The notes under the pieces are model-generated. The model ran no database searches. It worked only from the letters and a program-made list of their open reading frames with translations, and had not been told where the DNA came from. Positions 17,533 through 26,600 of a DNA stretch of 64,000 bases are shown one piece after another (position 1 is the first letter of the stretch; each line of letters opens with the position of its first letter). Origin of the DNA: Paenibacillus glycanilyticus (lineage in GTDB: Bacteria > Bacillota > Bacilli > Paenibacillales > Paenibacillaceae); the NCBI RefSeq assembly GCF_023715145.1, contig NZ_JAMBNP010000016.1:34404-98403 (forward strand). The letters are read 5' to 3'. A program made the translations under genes and the position numbers.

Positions 17533-18483
17533 TTAGATTCTCTGCCATTCTTGCTCCAGTGAATGCTCCGGCTGATCGGCAATAACGGAGCCGTCCTCTA
17601 ACCGAAGCCAGGTGCGGAATCCGGACTCTCCTTCCGTTAATTGAATGACTCGAGCTCCGCGGGCAAAGCCGTCTTTACCGTAAGTATTATAGCCGCTTGC
17701 CCGGCCGTAACAGAGCTTTATGCCATGCAGCTCGCCTTGGAAATCATTCACGTGATCGTGGCCGACGAAAATTCCATGTACGTCCCGGTTCTCCGCAAAG
17801 GCTGCAAACATGCCGGAGTTCAGCTTGGAGCAGCATACATCTTCGTATTTATGACCATAGCAGGTATGGTTGGCCCACACCTCTTTAAATTCCGGGACGG
17901 GAATATGGAAAAAAGCCAAGGCGGGAAGAGGGCGTCCGTTATGGGCTTCGGCAAGCCGCTTGGATTGCTCCTTATACCAGCCGATCTGGCTATGGGTAAT
18001 ACGTTCATAACCGCCAATCGGATGCTGAAGATTGCTGCCGGAATCAAGCAAGTACAAGGCGGCAGCCGTCTGGTCAGCCGTTTGTGAAGAGTGAATCTCA
18101 AGAACAAAATTGCCCAGGCGGTCATCGCCAAGTGAAGGGCCGTTTTCGGTCAGGCAATAAGGGCCGCTGGCTTGCTGCACCGCAATCAATTCTTCCTTTG
18201 TGCAGTCCTTCTCCGCATCATGATTGCCGAATACCGCAGCCCAGGGAATAGGGTACTCTTCCATCACGCTTATGGCGTTCGAGTACGAGGCTACGGGATC
18301 CTTACAGAACTCGCCCTGGATCACATCCCCCGTGAAAATTACGAGATCGGGAGCTTCTTCCCGAAGAATCGATTTGATTAAAGCATGCGTTTGCAGATCC
18401 TCCGGTACTCCGTTCTGCCAATGCAAATCGGTAAACTGTACGATCGTAAAGGTGCCGTCATCACGAAATTTCAGGTTCTCCAT
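17533..18483 (-). CDS. Calcineurin-like metallophosphoesterase
   Basis: Dinuclear-metal phosphoesterase. All family blocks are visible: FTDLHWQNG, FTGDVIQGE, VFGNHDAE, LAFFHIPVPEF and VGHDHVNDF. The frame extends upstream to 18567, but Met at 18483 has the ribosome site TGGAGGC and starts the domain directly (MENLKFRDDGTFTIVQFTD), giving 316 aa. No signal peptide. The architecture resembles cytoplasmic PhoD/Icc-like phosphodiesterases of unknown substrate. It lies 16 bases after the TIM-barrel gene and is surely co-transcribed with it. Confidence 0.88.
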   Translation of the reverse strand: MENLKFRDDGTFTIVQFTDLHWQNGVPEDLQTHALIKSILREEAPDLVIFTGDVIQGEFCKDPVASYSNAISVMEEYPIPWAAVFGNHDAEKDCTKEELIAVQQASGPYCLTENGPSLGDDRLGNFVLEIHSSQTADQTAAALYLLDSGSNLQHPIGGYERITHSQIGWYKEQSKRLAEAHNGRPLPALAFFHIPVPEFKEVWANHTCYGHKYEDVCCSKLNSGMFAAFAENRDVHGIFVGHDHVNDFQGELHGIKLCYGRASGYNTYGKDGFARGARVIQLTEGESGFRTWLRLEDGSVIADQPEHSLEQEWQRI

Positions 18484-18499
18484 ATTATCCAGCCTCCAG

Positions 18500-19417
18500 C
18501 TAAAGATTAGTATTCGTATCTTCGAGAATCCGGGAAACCCAGCGGTAGCACTGCTCCAGCTGATCATCGGTTACTTTTTCCGAGCGATGCTCGAACATGA
18601 TTTTTACATCGGGATTCTCTCGCAGGATGATGCGCAAATATAGCTCGATCGGTGCCCAGCCCTCGCTTGGACTTTGGCCGGGCAAGACGGGCATGCGGCT
18701 TTGCGCGATAAGGCCGTCCGTAATGAGAATATTGGACAGATGAACGGTTGCGGCATACCTCGCATATTGCCGGAGGATGGCCGCCGCGTCGAAATGCGGG
18801 TCGATACGATCCTGGATGTACAGCCTCGCCGTATCGAGACAAAGCTTAATACTGCTGTATTTCTCCAGTCTGCTCCGCAAATAATCATCCTCATAGACGT
18901 ATCTGTTTAGAGCGTCAAACTCTAACACGGGCGTAAACCCATACTCTTCGCCCCTATGAGCAAGCCATTCGAATAAGGCATCGCTATGCTTCTTAAACTC
19001 CTCGAAGCTGTACTCGCTTTCGAAGTCATACTCCGCTTGGTCGTCGAACCGCCAGCTTGTCCAATTCGCCCGCTCGTCAAGAATGACGGGCTTAGGATAA
19101 TGGAACAGTATATAGTCCGGCTTCAGGAAAGAGCGGATATAGTCCAGCTCTTGCAGAACAAGGGAGTATGCCTCCGACCTGACGGCAGCATCCTTCGCGA
19201 GAAACAATGCATCCCTGAGCGGGGAAATGCCGGAACGAAGCGGGAAGTGGATGCCGATCCTAAAGCCCGCATCGCGGGATTCTTTCAGTAAATTCGAAAT
19301 ATCCTGTTCATTCCGAAAAAGACAGGCTTCAATCCCGTAGAAGTCAGCTCTGTAATCTCTGTCGTATTTGCTGTAATCGAATTGCCCGTATTGTCCGATA
19401 AGGAACCGATGATTCAT
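18500..19417 (-). CDS. Sugar isomerase/epimerase-like TIM barrel protein
   Basis: The sequence fits the xylose-isomerase-like/AP-endonuclease 2 fold: FRIGIHFPLRSG, DYILFHYPKP, TPVLEFDALNRYVYED, KLCLDTARL and a final VKIMFEHRSEKV, which carry the acidic and His residues that bind metal in this fold. The frame extends to 19471, but Met at 19417 follows AAAGGAGAAAG and is preferred (305 aa). First gene of a two-gene operon with the phosphoesterase. The substrate is unknown. Confidence 0.8.
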   Translation of the reverse strand: MNHRFLIGQYGQFDYSKYDRDYRADFYGIEACLFRNEQDISNLLKESRDAGFRIGIHFPLRSGISPLRDALFLAKDAAVRSEAYSLVLQELDYIRSFLKPDYILFHYPKPVILDERANWTSWRFDDQAEYDFESEYSFEEFKKHSDALFEWLAHRGEEYGFTPVLEFDALNRYVYEDDYLRSRLEKYSSIKLCLDTARLYIQDRIDPHFDAAAILRQYARYAATVHLSNILITDGLIAQSRMPVLPGQSPSEGWAPIELYLRIILRENPDVKIMFEHRSEKVTDDQLEQCYRWVSRILEDTNTNL

Positions 19418-19500
19418 GTAGAGCTTTCTCCTTTGCAAAGTGTGGCCATGCAACAAGGGAATATTCTCCATTTATCCGTTTAGTTCCTCTTCTATCTTAT

Positions 19501-19550
19501 AAAAAACAGGCTGCCATCATGCCGCTCCAAGCGACAGGATAACAGCCTGT
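19501..19550 (-). terminator. Terminator after the MBL hydrolase gene
   Basis: ACAGGCTG/CAGCCTGT stem with a minus-strand T run (six T and more). Read on the minus strand it follows the MBL gene directly. Confidence 0.75.
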
Positions 19551-19557
19551 TTGAAGT

Positions 19558-20295
19558 TTAGTTAACGGAAGCGAGTTCAGCCAGCCTTTCCATAACCCGG
19601 TTGTTGTACAATCCCCCGTGATAACAGACAATAGCCCGAATATCGAAGTCAAGCAATTTAACGATGGAGGCCTGCGCGGCTTCCGGATCCAGCGTTGTCG
19701 AAGGATCGGCCCCGCAGAGCTCGCCATCCCTTACAACCAGCGCATCACCTGCGATAAGAGTCCGGGTGGGTTCATGATAAAGACTAATATGTCCCGGCGT
19801 ATGGCCCGGGGTATCGATAACCGTGATGCCTCCGCATAACGGAAGCCATTCTCCGCCAACAATCTCACGGTCGATTTTTGCTTTTGGCGGGTTAAGCATC
19901 ATTCGTCTTAATCCGTTGCGGAAGGCTTCGGGCACCGAGTCCGGCATCTTGCCGATACTGGCAATCGCTTCGTCGGTGAACCGAATAAGCCGTTTATCGC
20001 CTTGAATATAAGGCTTCTCGAGAGGATGCGCCGATACTCCAATTCCCGTAGGCGAAGTCAATTCCGGCAAATTGCCGATATGATCGATGTCCTGATGGGT
20101 AATGATTATATGAGTAAGCTTATTTGGGTTCCCGCCGGCAGCTTCTATTGCGGTATGAAGCTGAGAGAGCTGGGCGGGATAACCGGTATCCAGCAAAACT
20201 TGATGTTGTTCGTCCCATAAAAGAACCGGGTGTACAGTATCCACCTGTCCCATGACTGGTGCGCTGATGGAGAGTATGGCGATATTCGCTTGCAT
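19558..20295 (-). CDS. MBL-fold metallo-hydrolase
   Basis: Metallo-beta-lactamase fold hydrolase, 245 aa. The metal motif reads THQDIDHIGN, so the second His of the usual HxHxDH is an Asp; this HxDxDH variant occurs in a subset of the family. The second metal block is DTPGHTPGHISLYHE, followed by AGDALVVRDG. GTG 20304 is in frame but sits two bases from AGGAG, so ATG 20295 is chosen. It is transcribed away from the YwnA-like gene. The substrate is unknown. Confidence 0.88.
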   Translation of the reverse strand: MQANIAILSISAPVMGQVDTVHPVLLWDEQHQVLLDTGYPAQLSQLHTAIEAAGGNPNKLTHIIITHQDIDHIGNLPELTSPTGIGVSAHPLEKPYIQGDKRLIRFTDEAIASIGKMPDSVPEAFRNGLRRMMLNPPKAKIDREIVGGEWLPLCGGITVIDTPGHTPGHISLYHEPTRTLIAGDALVVRDGELCGADPSTTLDPEAAQASIVKLLDFDIRAIVCYHGGLYNNRVMERLAELASVN

Positions 20296-20470
20296 AAAGG
20301 TCACGCTCCTCGTACAAAATGAATGGACCCGGCCGAGGTCATGTGCCTATTGTAAAGATTTCACACAAACATGTAAACAGTAAAATATTTTATTATAACA
20401 CAATTAAATATTTTTGTCAATATACTATTTCTGGTTAGATCGGGCATAATGATTTTGTTTTTCTTTGTCC

Positions 20471-20508
20471 TTGACTTTTGTTTTTGTTGTAACTAAACTA
20501 GTTACAAC
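20471..20508 (+). promoter_or_regulatory. Promoter with palindromic operator, distal copy
   Basis: TTGACT (20471-20476), a 17-base spacer and TAAACT (20494-20499) make a promoter. A perfect 10-bp inverted repeat GTTGTAACTA/TAGTTACAAC with a 3-base centre (20486-20508) covers the -10 box. This is the expected repression geometry for the Rrf2-type regulator encoded downstream. Confidence 0.7.
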
Positions 20509-20585
20509 GGGTTCGGGATTTTATTGATATTCATCCTTACTAGCTAGCAAAGGTTGTTTCGGTTGGGGATCGAGAAACCGGAGCA

Positions 20586-20623
20586 TTGACTTCTGTCACA
20601 GTTGTAACTACAATGGTTACAGC
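20586..20623 (+). promoter_or_regulatory. Promoter with palindromic operator, proximal copy
   Basis: TTGACT (20586-20591), a 17-base spacer and TACAAT (20609-20614). The overlapping inverted repeat GTTGTAACTA-CAA-TGGTTACAGC (20601-20623) is a slightly degraded copy of the distal operator, in the same register to the promoter. Confidence 0.7.
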
Positions 20624-20662
20624 GATGTTATTTTAGATGGAAGAGAAGGTTGATCCTCCGTC

Positions 20663-20770
20663 CGCGACGGACAGCGAAGGTTGTTTCGAGTTGAGTGAGA
20701 CTATTGTACGTTTGTTTCAACCTCAAAAAAACCTAATCGAGGAACAAACTACAAGGAGCAATCAACCGAA
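20663..20770 (+). repeat. Foldback repeat, copy 1 (about 108 bp)
   Basis: Begins CGCGACGGACAGCGAAGG and ends CAACCGAA. About 90% identical to the copy at 20801-20907. It can fold: TTGTA-GTTTGTT near 20704-20716 pairs with AACAAAC-TACAA at 20743-20754, and outer GGTTG pairs with CAACC. Confidence 0.8.
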
Positions 20771-20800
20771 GTGTAATGGAGGAGGCGGCTAGCCTCCTAC

Positions 20801-20907
20801 CGCGACGGACAGCGAAGGTTGTTTCGAGTTGAGTGAGACTATTGTATGTTTGTTCCAGCCTCTAGAAACCTAATCGAGGAACAAACTACAAGGAGCAAGC
20901 AACCGAA
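20801..20907 (+). repeat. Foldback repeat, copy 2 (107 bp)
   Basis: Direct repeat of the element at 20663. Here the stem is longer, GTTTGTTCC with GGAACAAAC, although bases inside the stem differ between copies. It ends about 30 bases before the regulator start, and a GGAGGC/GCCTCC hairpin separates the two copies. Confidence 0.8.
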
Positions 20908-20938
20908 ACAACCGGAGCCAAAGAAAGGGTGACAATAA

Positions 20939-21394
20939 ATGAAAATCAGCAGCCGCTTCTCTATAGCGGTCCATATTTTATCGCTGCTTGAGATTTCGAA
21001 GGATGCCCATAACACCTCCGAATGGATCGCCGGCAGCGTAAATACGAACCCCGTTATTATCCGCAGACTATTAGGTCAGCTCAAGAAAGCAGGACTTGTT
21101 CAGGTGCGGGCCGGCACCGGCGGTGCTTATCTCACGAAGGAAATGAGCGAGATTACGCTGCTCGATATTTTCCGGGCCGTAGATGTGGTTGAAGAGGGAC
21201 AGCTGTTCCATATCCATGAGGAACCAAATCCCGAATGTCCGGTAGGAGCGAGCATACAGGTTGTACTGGAGCTTGTATTGAAGAAGGCACAGCATGCGAT
21301 GGAGGGCGTCCTTTCGGAAATTACGCTGGAGGATCTGGTTGCGGATCTAATAAGGAACAACCGGAACCAAGCAGCATCATCCACGCCTGAATAA
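20939..21394 (+). CDS. Rrf2-family regulator, YwnA-like
   Basis: Transcriptional repressor of the Rrf2 family, 151 aa. The winged helix lies at residues 1-65 (SSRFSIAVHILSLLEI; NTNPVIIRRLLGQLKKAG; VRAGTGGAYL). Only one Cys (ECPVG) occurs, so it lacks the three-Cys iron-sulfur cluster site of IscR/NsrR and fits the YwnA/HypR group, which senses thiol stress. It lies 85 bases before the YwnB-like oxidoreductase gene, matching the YwnA-YwnB pair of Bacillus. Two matching palindromes over two upstream promoters suggest autorepression. Confidence 0.88.
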   Translation: MKISSRFSIAVHILSLLEISKDAHNTSEWIAGSVNTNPVIIRRLLGQLKKAGLVQVRAGTGGAYLTKEMSEITLLDIFRAVDVVEEGQLFHIHEEPNPECPVGASIQVVLELVLKKAQHAMEGVLSEITLEDLVADLIRNNRNQAASSTPE

Positions 21395-21479
21395 GGCTTA
21401 CTTCACTAACACAATTCTTTTGAGTGAATGCTTACGAAGCAAGAATTGCTTCACAATTCTTTTGAGGAGGAACAAAAAC

Positions 21480-22118
21480 ATGAAAATTGCAGTTATAGGT
21501 GCTACAGGTAAAGCAGGTCAATTGGTTGTCAAAGAAGCGCTCAGCAGAGGGCATGAAGTAACGGCGGTTGTACGGAACCGCGCCAAAGTAACGACGGAAG
21601 GCGTGCAAGTGCTTGAGAAAGAAGTTTTTGATCTGAAGACTGCTGATCTGCAAGGCTTTGACGTTGTCGTTAACGCTTTTGGCGCGCCAATGGGCCAAGA
21701 GCATCTTCACGTGACTGCCGGCAAGGCTTTGATCGATGCACTATCGGGATCGGACACGCGCCTAATTGTCATTGGCGGAGCAGGAAGCCTGTATGTGGAT
21801 GAAGCGAAGACGGTTCGCCTTTTTGAGACACCGGAGTTTCCGGAGATGTTCCTTGCCACAGCAAAGAATCAGGGGCAGAACCTGGAGGATCTTCAGAAGT
21901 CGACTGGCCTGAAATGGACCTTCATTAGCCCATCCGCTTTCTTTGATCCGGAAGGCAAACGCACGGGCACCTATACAGAAGGAAAAGACCATTTGCTCGT
22001 TAACTCGAAAGGCAAGAGCTATGTCAGCTATGAAGACTTTGCGATTGCGGTAGTTGATGAGGTTGAAAATGCGCAGCATGTGAAGGAACGTTTCACGCTG
22101 ACATCCGAGAAAGAATAA
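21480..22118 (+). CDS. NAD(P)H-binding oxidoreductase, YwnB-like
   Basis: Atypical SDR / NmrA-like Rossmann protein, 212 aa, with the N-terminal cofactor motif VIGATGKAGQ and FISPSAFFDPEG typical of the YwnB group. An in-frame start at 21420 exists, but ATG 21480 follows TTGAGGAGGAAC and starts the fold. It is the second gene of the Rrf2-controlled operon and probably acts in protection against electrophiles or quinones (inference). Confidence 0.88.
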   Translation: MKIAVIGATGKAGQLVVKEALSRGHEVTAVVRNRAKVTTEGVQVLEKEVFDLKTADLQGFDVVVNAFGAPMGQEHLHVTAGKALIDALSGSDTRLIVIGGAGSLYVDEAKTVRLFETPEFPEMFLATAKNQGQNLEDLQKSTGLKWTFISPSAFFDPEGKRTGTYTEGKDHLLVNSKGKSYVSYEDFAIAVVDEVENAQHVKERFTLTSEKE

Positions 22119-22125
22119 ATACAAT

Positions 22126-22170
22126 AGAGGCTGCGCCTGTCATCCGAAAAAGATGACGGGCGCAGCCTCT
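22126..22170 (+). terminator. Strong terminator-like hairpin after the YwnB-like gene
   Basis: A 19-bp stem with one mismatch pair, from AGAGGCTGCGCC to GGCGCAGCCTCT, loop CGAAAAA. The T run after it is short. Confidence 0.75.
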
Positions 22171-22175
22171 TGTCA

Positions 22176-22283
22176 TTACAGCAAAGCGTTACGCTGCTTC
22201 AGATGCCGATACGGGATTACCGAAACAGCCGAGCATAACCAAGCACATGCCCCGATGATGAAGATATACCCGCTAGAAATACC
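22176..22283 (-). pseudogene. C-terminal remnant of an MFS transporter
   Basis: On the minus strand a 35-codon frame without a start reads GYIFIIGACAWLCSAVSVIP, then YRHLKQRNALL and a stop. A last transmembrane helix followed by a short basic tail is typical for MFS proteins. The rest of the gene is gone. The identification rests on a short stretch. Confidence 0.35.
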
Positions 22284-22469
22284 TCATCCGCTCCCCATCC
22301 TTGAAGAGTTCACCTATTATCTATGCTCTCTCTGAAGTCTGTCTACTAATGTACCATTGTTCGGGCCTTCGGAAATATTTTCAGGAAGGAAAACGAAGGC
22401 GAAAAGCGAATATATGTACGGTTACGGGTATTTAAGGTACTTAGAGCAGCGGAAAGGGATGTTCATAGA

Positions 22470-23639
22470 GTGAAATTTTTTCATACTGCAGACTGGCATC
22501 TAGGCAAGCTTGTGCAGGGTGTATATATGACAGGAGACCAGCGTTATGTGCTGGAGCAATTTGTAAGGGCCGTAGAGGAAGAGCGGCCGGATGCGGTTAT
22601 TATTGCAGGCGATTTGTATGACCGGGCGGTTCCGCCAACGGAAGCGGTTGATCTGCTGGATGAATTGCTGGAAAGAATCGTTGTTGGGCTGGATACGCCG
22701 GTGCTCGCGATATCGGGTAACCATGACAGTCCGGACCGGATTGACTTTGGCACGGCCATGATGGAGAGCCGGGGGCTTCATATTGCCGGAAGGCTAAGAG
22801 CGGAGCTGAAGCCCGTTGTGCTTCGGGATGCCCATGGCGAGGTGCATGTTCATCTGGTGCCTTATGCCGATCCTGCCCAGGTGCGGCTAACGTACGAAGA
22901 TGAAACGATCCGGACGCATGATGAGGCAATGCGGGCCATTACGGGACGTATTGCCGCGCGGATGGACCGGTCCGCAAGGCATATTGTTGTCGGACATGCT
23001 TTTGTTACGGCAACAGGCGCGGCGGAGCCGAACACAAGCGACTCGGAGCGCCCTTTATCCATTGGCGGAGCCGAGCATGTTCGGGCGGAATATTTTGCGC
23101 CATTTCATTATACGGCGCTGGGGCATCTGCATCAGGCGCATTTTGTCGGAAGCGAAAAAATCCGTTATGCGGGTTCTCCGCTCAAATATTCAATCTCCGA
23201 GGAGCATCACAATAAAGGCTATCTGGTGGTGGAGATGGACGGAGAAGGAACGGCTTCGATCGAAAAACGCGAGCTTAAGCCTTTGCGGGATATGCGCCGG
23301 ATTGCCGGGCCGATAGAAGAGATTGAGACGCATCCGGTATGCGAGGATTACGTGTTTGTAACGCTGCTGAATGATAATCCAGTCCTGTTCCCGATGGAAA
23401 AGGTCCGGGCGGTTTATCCGAACGCGCTCCATGTGGAGCGCAGGGTTACGGCTTTGCGCGGCATAGGCGAGGACGCAGGCACTCCAGAGGAGAACGTACG
23501 CAGAAGCGAGGCCGATCCGGTCAGCCTCTTCGAATCCTTCTATCAGGAAGTGAAAGGCGTTCCGCTGGATGAACCGAAGAAACGGCTCTTTGCGGATGCC
23601 TTTGGCGGACTGTTAAGAGAGGAAGGTGAAGCAGGATGA
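22470..23639 (+). CDS. sbcD: Exonuclease subunit SbcD
   Basis: Nuclease subunit of the SbcCD (Mre11-Rad50 type) complex that cleaves DNA hairpins and processes double-strand ends. 389 aa, usual length. Phosphoesterase motifs: FHTADWHLGK (2-11), IIAGDLYDRAVPP, ISGNHDSPDR, VGHAFVT and ALGHLHQAHF. GTG start at 22470 behind GGAAAGGGAT at rather long spacing. Coupled to sbcC by a 4-base overlap. Confidence 0.95.
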   Translation: MKFFHTADWHLGKLVQGVYMTGDQRYVLEQFVRAVEEERPDAVIIAGDLYDRAVPPTEAVDLLDELLERIVVGLDTPVLAISGNHDSPDRIDFGTAMMESRGLHIAGRLRAELKPVVLRDAHGEVHVHLVPYADPAQVRLTYEDETIRTHDEAMRAITGRIAARMDRSARHIVVGHAFVTATGAAEPNTSDSERPLSIGGAEHVRAEYFAPFHYTALGHLHQAHFVGSEKIRYAGSPLKYSISEEHHNKGYLVVEMDGEGTASIEKRELKPLRDMRRIAGPIEEIETHPVCEDYVFVTLLNDNPVLFPMEKVRAVYPNALHVERRVTALRGIGEDAGTPEENVRRSEADPVSLFESFYQEVKGVPLDEPKKRLFADAFGGLLREEGEAG

Positions 23640-26600
23640 GACCTCTCAAAATTACAATGACGGCGTTTGGTCCTTATCGCGACGCCGAAATCGTTGACTT
23701 CAATGAGCTTGGCGAGCATCGTCTGTTTGTTATTTCCGGCAGCACCGGCGCGGGAAAAACAACGATTTTTGATGCCATATGCTTTGCCTTGTACGGGACG
23801 GCAAGCGGCGAAGACCGCTCGGAGCCAAGAATGCTGCGCAGCCATTTCGCGGATGACGAGAAGCATACGTCGGTTGTGCTGGATTTTGCCGTGGGACGCC
23901 GGATGTACCGGGTATTCCGTCAGCTTCCTCACCGGAAGGGGACGAATAAGAGCGAGACGGGCGGCAAGGCCGAGCTGTACGAGCTGACTGACGGCGAAGC
24001 CGTTCCGGCCGTGGACCGGTTCATGGTCGGGGACGTGAACGCGAAGCTGGAGACGATTCTTGGCCTTACCAAGGAGCAGTTCAATCAGATCGTGATGCTG
24101 CCGCAAGGCGAATTCCGCAAGCTGCTGACTTCCGATACGGATAATAAAGAAGAGATTCTGCGACGGATCTTCCGAACTGAGCTGTACCAGCGCTTGGAGA
24201 CGCGCTTCCAGCAGCAGAACCGGGAGCTTGGCGATTCGCTGAAGGAAGCAAAGATCGGCGTGGATCACTTCATGAAGCAGGCGGCAGGCAATCTGCCCCG
24301 TAGAGAAGAGAGCCTGTTTGCCCAGACGCTGGCACAGGAGCTATACAATCCCGCGCAGCTGTCGGAAGCATTAGCGCAGGAGATTGCCTACTACCGCCAG
24401 TTGGCGGCGGAAGGGGAAGCGGGCAAGCGGGAGCTGCAGCGGCAGCTTGACGGGCAGGAGCTGGCGCTGCGTGACGAGCTGGCTCTGCAGGCGAGGTTCG
24501 CCGAGCTGGCCGGCGAGCAGGCGAAGCGGGAGCGGCTCGCTGCGCAGAGCGGCGAGCATGCGGAGAAGGGGCGCCGGCTCTTGCTCGCGGAGCGGGCGGC
24601 GCTGCTTGCGCCGTATGCGGAGCAGGCCGGCCGTGCGGAGCGGGATGCCGCGGCGAAGCAGCAGGCCCGCGATATGCGGCGCCAGGCGGCGGAGGCCGCG
24701 AAGCAGGCGCTTGCCGCAGCCGAGGAGCGGCATCGCCGCGAGGAAGAGCGCGGCGCGGAGCGGCAGGCGGCGGAGCGCGAGCTGCACCGGCTCGCGGAGC
24801 TGGCGCCGGCGGTGCAGACGCTGGAGGCGCAGCGCGTAGCGGTCGAGCAGCTTGCGGCTGCGGAGAAGAACGGCGCAGCCAAGCTGACGGCTGCGGAGGC
24901 GCTGATGGCCGAAGCAAAGGAAGCGAAGCTTGGGCTCATGGCGCAGCTAAAAGCTATTGAAGGTGCCGCGGAGTCATTGCCGGGCATAATCGAAGAGCGA
25001 AATCAGGTCGTACAGACAGGCAAATACATTTCCAAGTTAATTGAACTGGAGAAAGAACTGGCCGCCCATTCCTCCGTCATCGAGGAGCGCGCGATGTCGC
25101 TGGCTCAAATCCGGGAGGAGCATGACCGGCTGGAGAGCAGCTGGATTGAAGGACAAGCGAGTCTCTTGGCTGCCCATCTTCATGAAGGCCAGCCATGCCC
25201 GGTCTGCGGCAGTCAGGAGCATCCGGAAAAAGCAGTTGCGGCCGAAGCGGTGCCGTCAAGGGAACAGCTCCAGCAAGCGAAGGAGCAGCTGTCGCGTTTC
25301 GAACGCGAGCTGAATGAAGCCAAGCTGCAGGCAGCAGCGGCGCGTTCGAGCTGGGAAGGCAGCGCGGCCGAGCTTGCGGAGTACGGAGCTGTTGCTTCCG
25401 GGCTAGCCGAGCAGCAAGCGAACCTGCGGAAACGCTGGAAGCAATTAAACGAAGAAGCGGAGCGGCTGCAGCAGCAGGTCGAGCAAGGGAAGCAGCTGAA
25501 GCAGCGGGCTGAAGAGATTGAGCAGAAGCTGGAGCAGCTTCAGCAGGCGAAGGATAAGCTGCAAGCCGAGCAGCACCAAGTTGCGGTGGAGAAGGGCGCC
25601 AAGCAATCGGCGCTGGAGAAGGAGCTTGAACGTATTCCGGAGGAGCTTCGTTCACCAAGGCAGATGGAGCAGCGCTTGAAGCAGCAGCAAAGCTTAGCCG
25701 AGTCGCTTGCCGCCGCCTGGAAGGAAGCGCAGGATCAATTGCTTCGGATGCGCGCCAAGTTTGCTGAAGAGCAGGCCCATGCGGAGCAGACCGAGCAGCA
25801 ATTGGCGGAAGCGCGCGACAACGCGCTTCTGGCGGTGAAGCGCTTTGAGGAAGAGCTGGAGCTTGCGGAGTTCGCCTCTGCGGCAGATTTCAAGGAGGCG
25901 CATTTGCCCGATCAGGAGAGACGTGCTCTTAAGGATCAGATCGAGTCGCATAAGACGGCTCTTGCTGCCGTTCAGAAGCGTATTGACGAGCTGGCCCAGG
26001 AGCTTTCGGGCAAGCAGCAGGCTGATATCGAGGCGATGCAAGCCGCGATTACGGAACTGAAGCATCGAATCGAAGCAGCTGCCAATGCTCTTCAGATCGC
26101 ATCCCGTTTCGCCGAAGACGCAGGCAAGCTGAAGTCCTCCATAGACGAGTCGGCTACCCGGGTGAAGGAGCTGGAGGCGAAGCTCGAGCAGGTATTGGAT
26201 TTGTACCAGATGCTTAAAGGCGACAATGCTCTTAAAATTTCATTCGAACGTTATATTCTTATTGAGTATCTGGAGCAGATCCTGCATGCGGCCAATGAAC
26301 GGCTCCGTCATTTGTCGGGCGGACAATTTGTTCTGCAGCGGAGCGACCGGCTTGAAACGCGCGGCAAACAAAGCGGTCTTGGTCTGGATGTATACGACGC
26401 CTATACCGGGCAGAATCGCGATGTGAAGACGATGTCGGGCGGCGAGAAGTTTAACGCGTCTCTTTGCCTTGCGCTTGGCATGACCGATGTTATCCAGTCT
26501 TACCAGGGCGGCATCTCGATTGAGATGATGTTTATCGATGAAGGCTTCGGCTCGCTGGACGAGGATTCTCTTAACAAGGCGATTGAGGCGCTGGTAGATT

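Noticed and set aside
20663..20907. CRISPR or T-box interpretation of the repeats
   Set aside because: Only two long copies with one 30-bp spacer, no T-box core and no Cas genes; the units are foldback elements.
22153..22335. Plus-strand 60-codon frame behind the YwnB-like gene
   Set aside because: It starts inside the terminator hairpin, has no ribosome site and no family likeness; the minus strand holds an MFS remnant instead.
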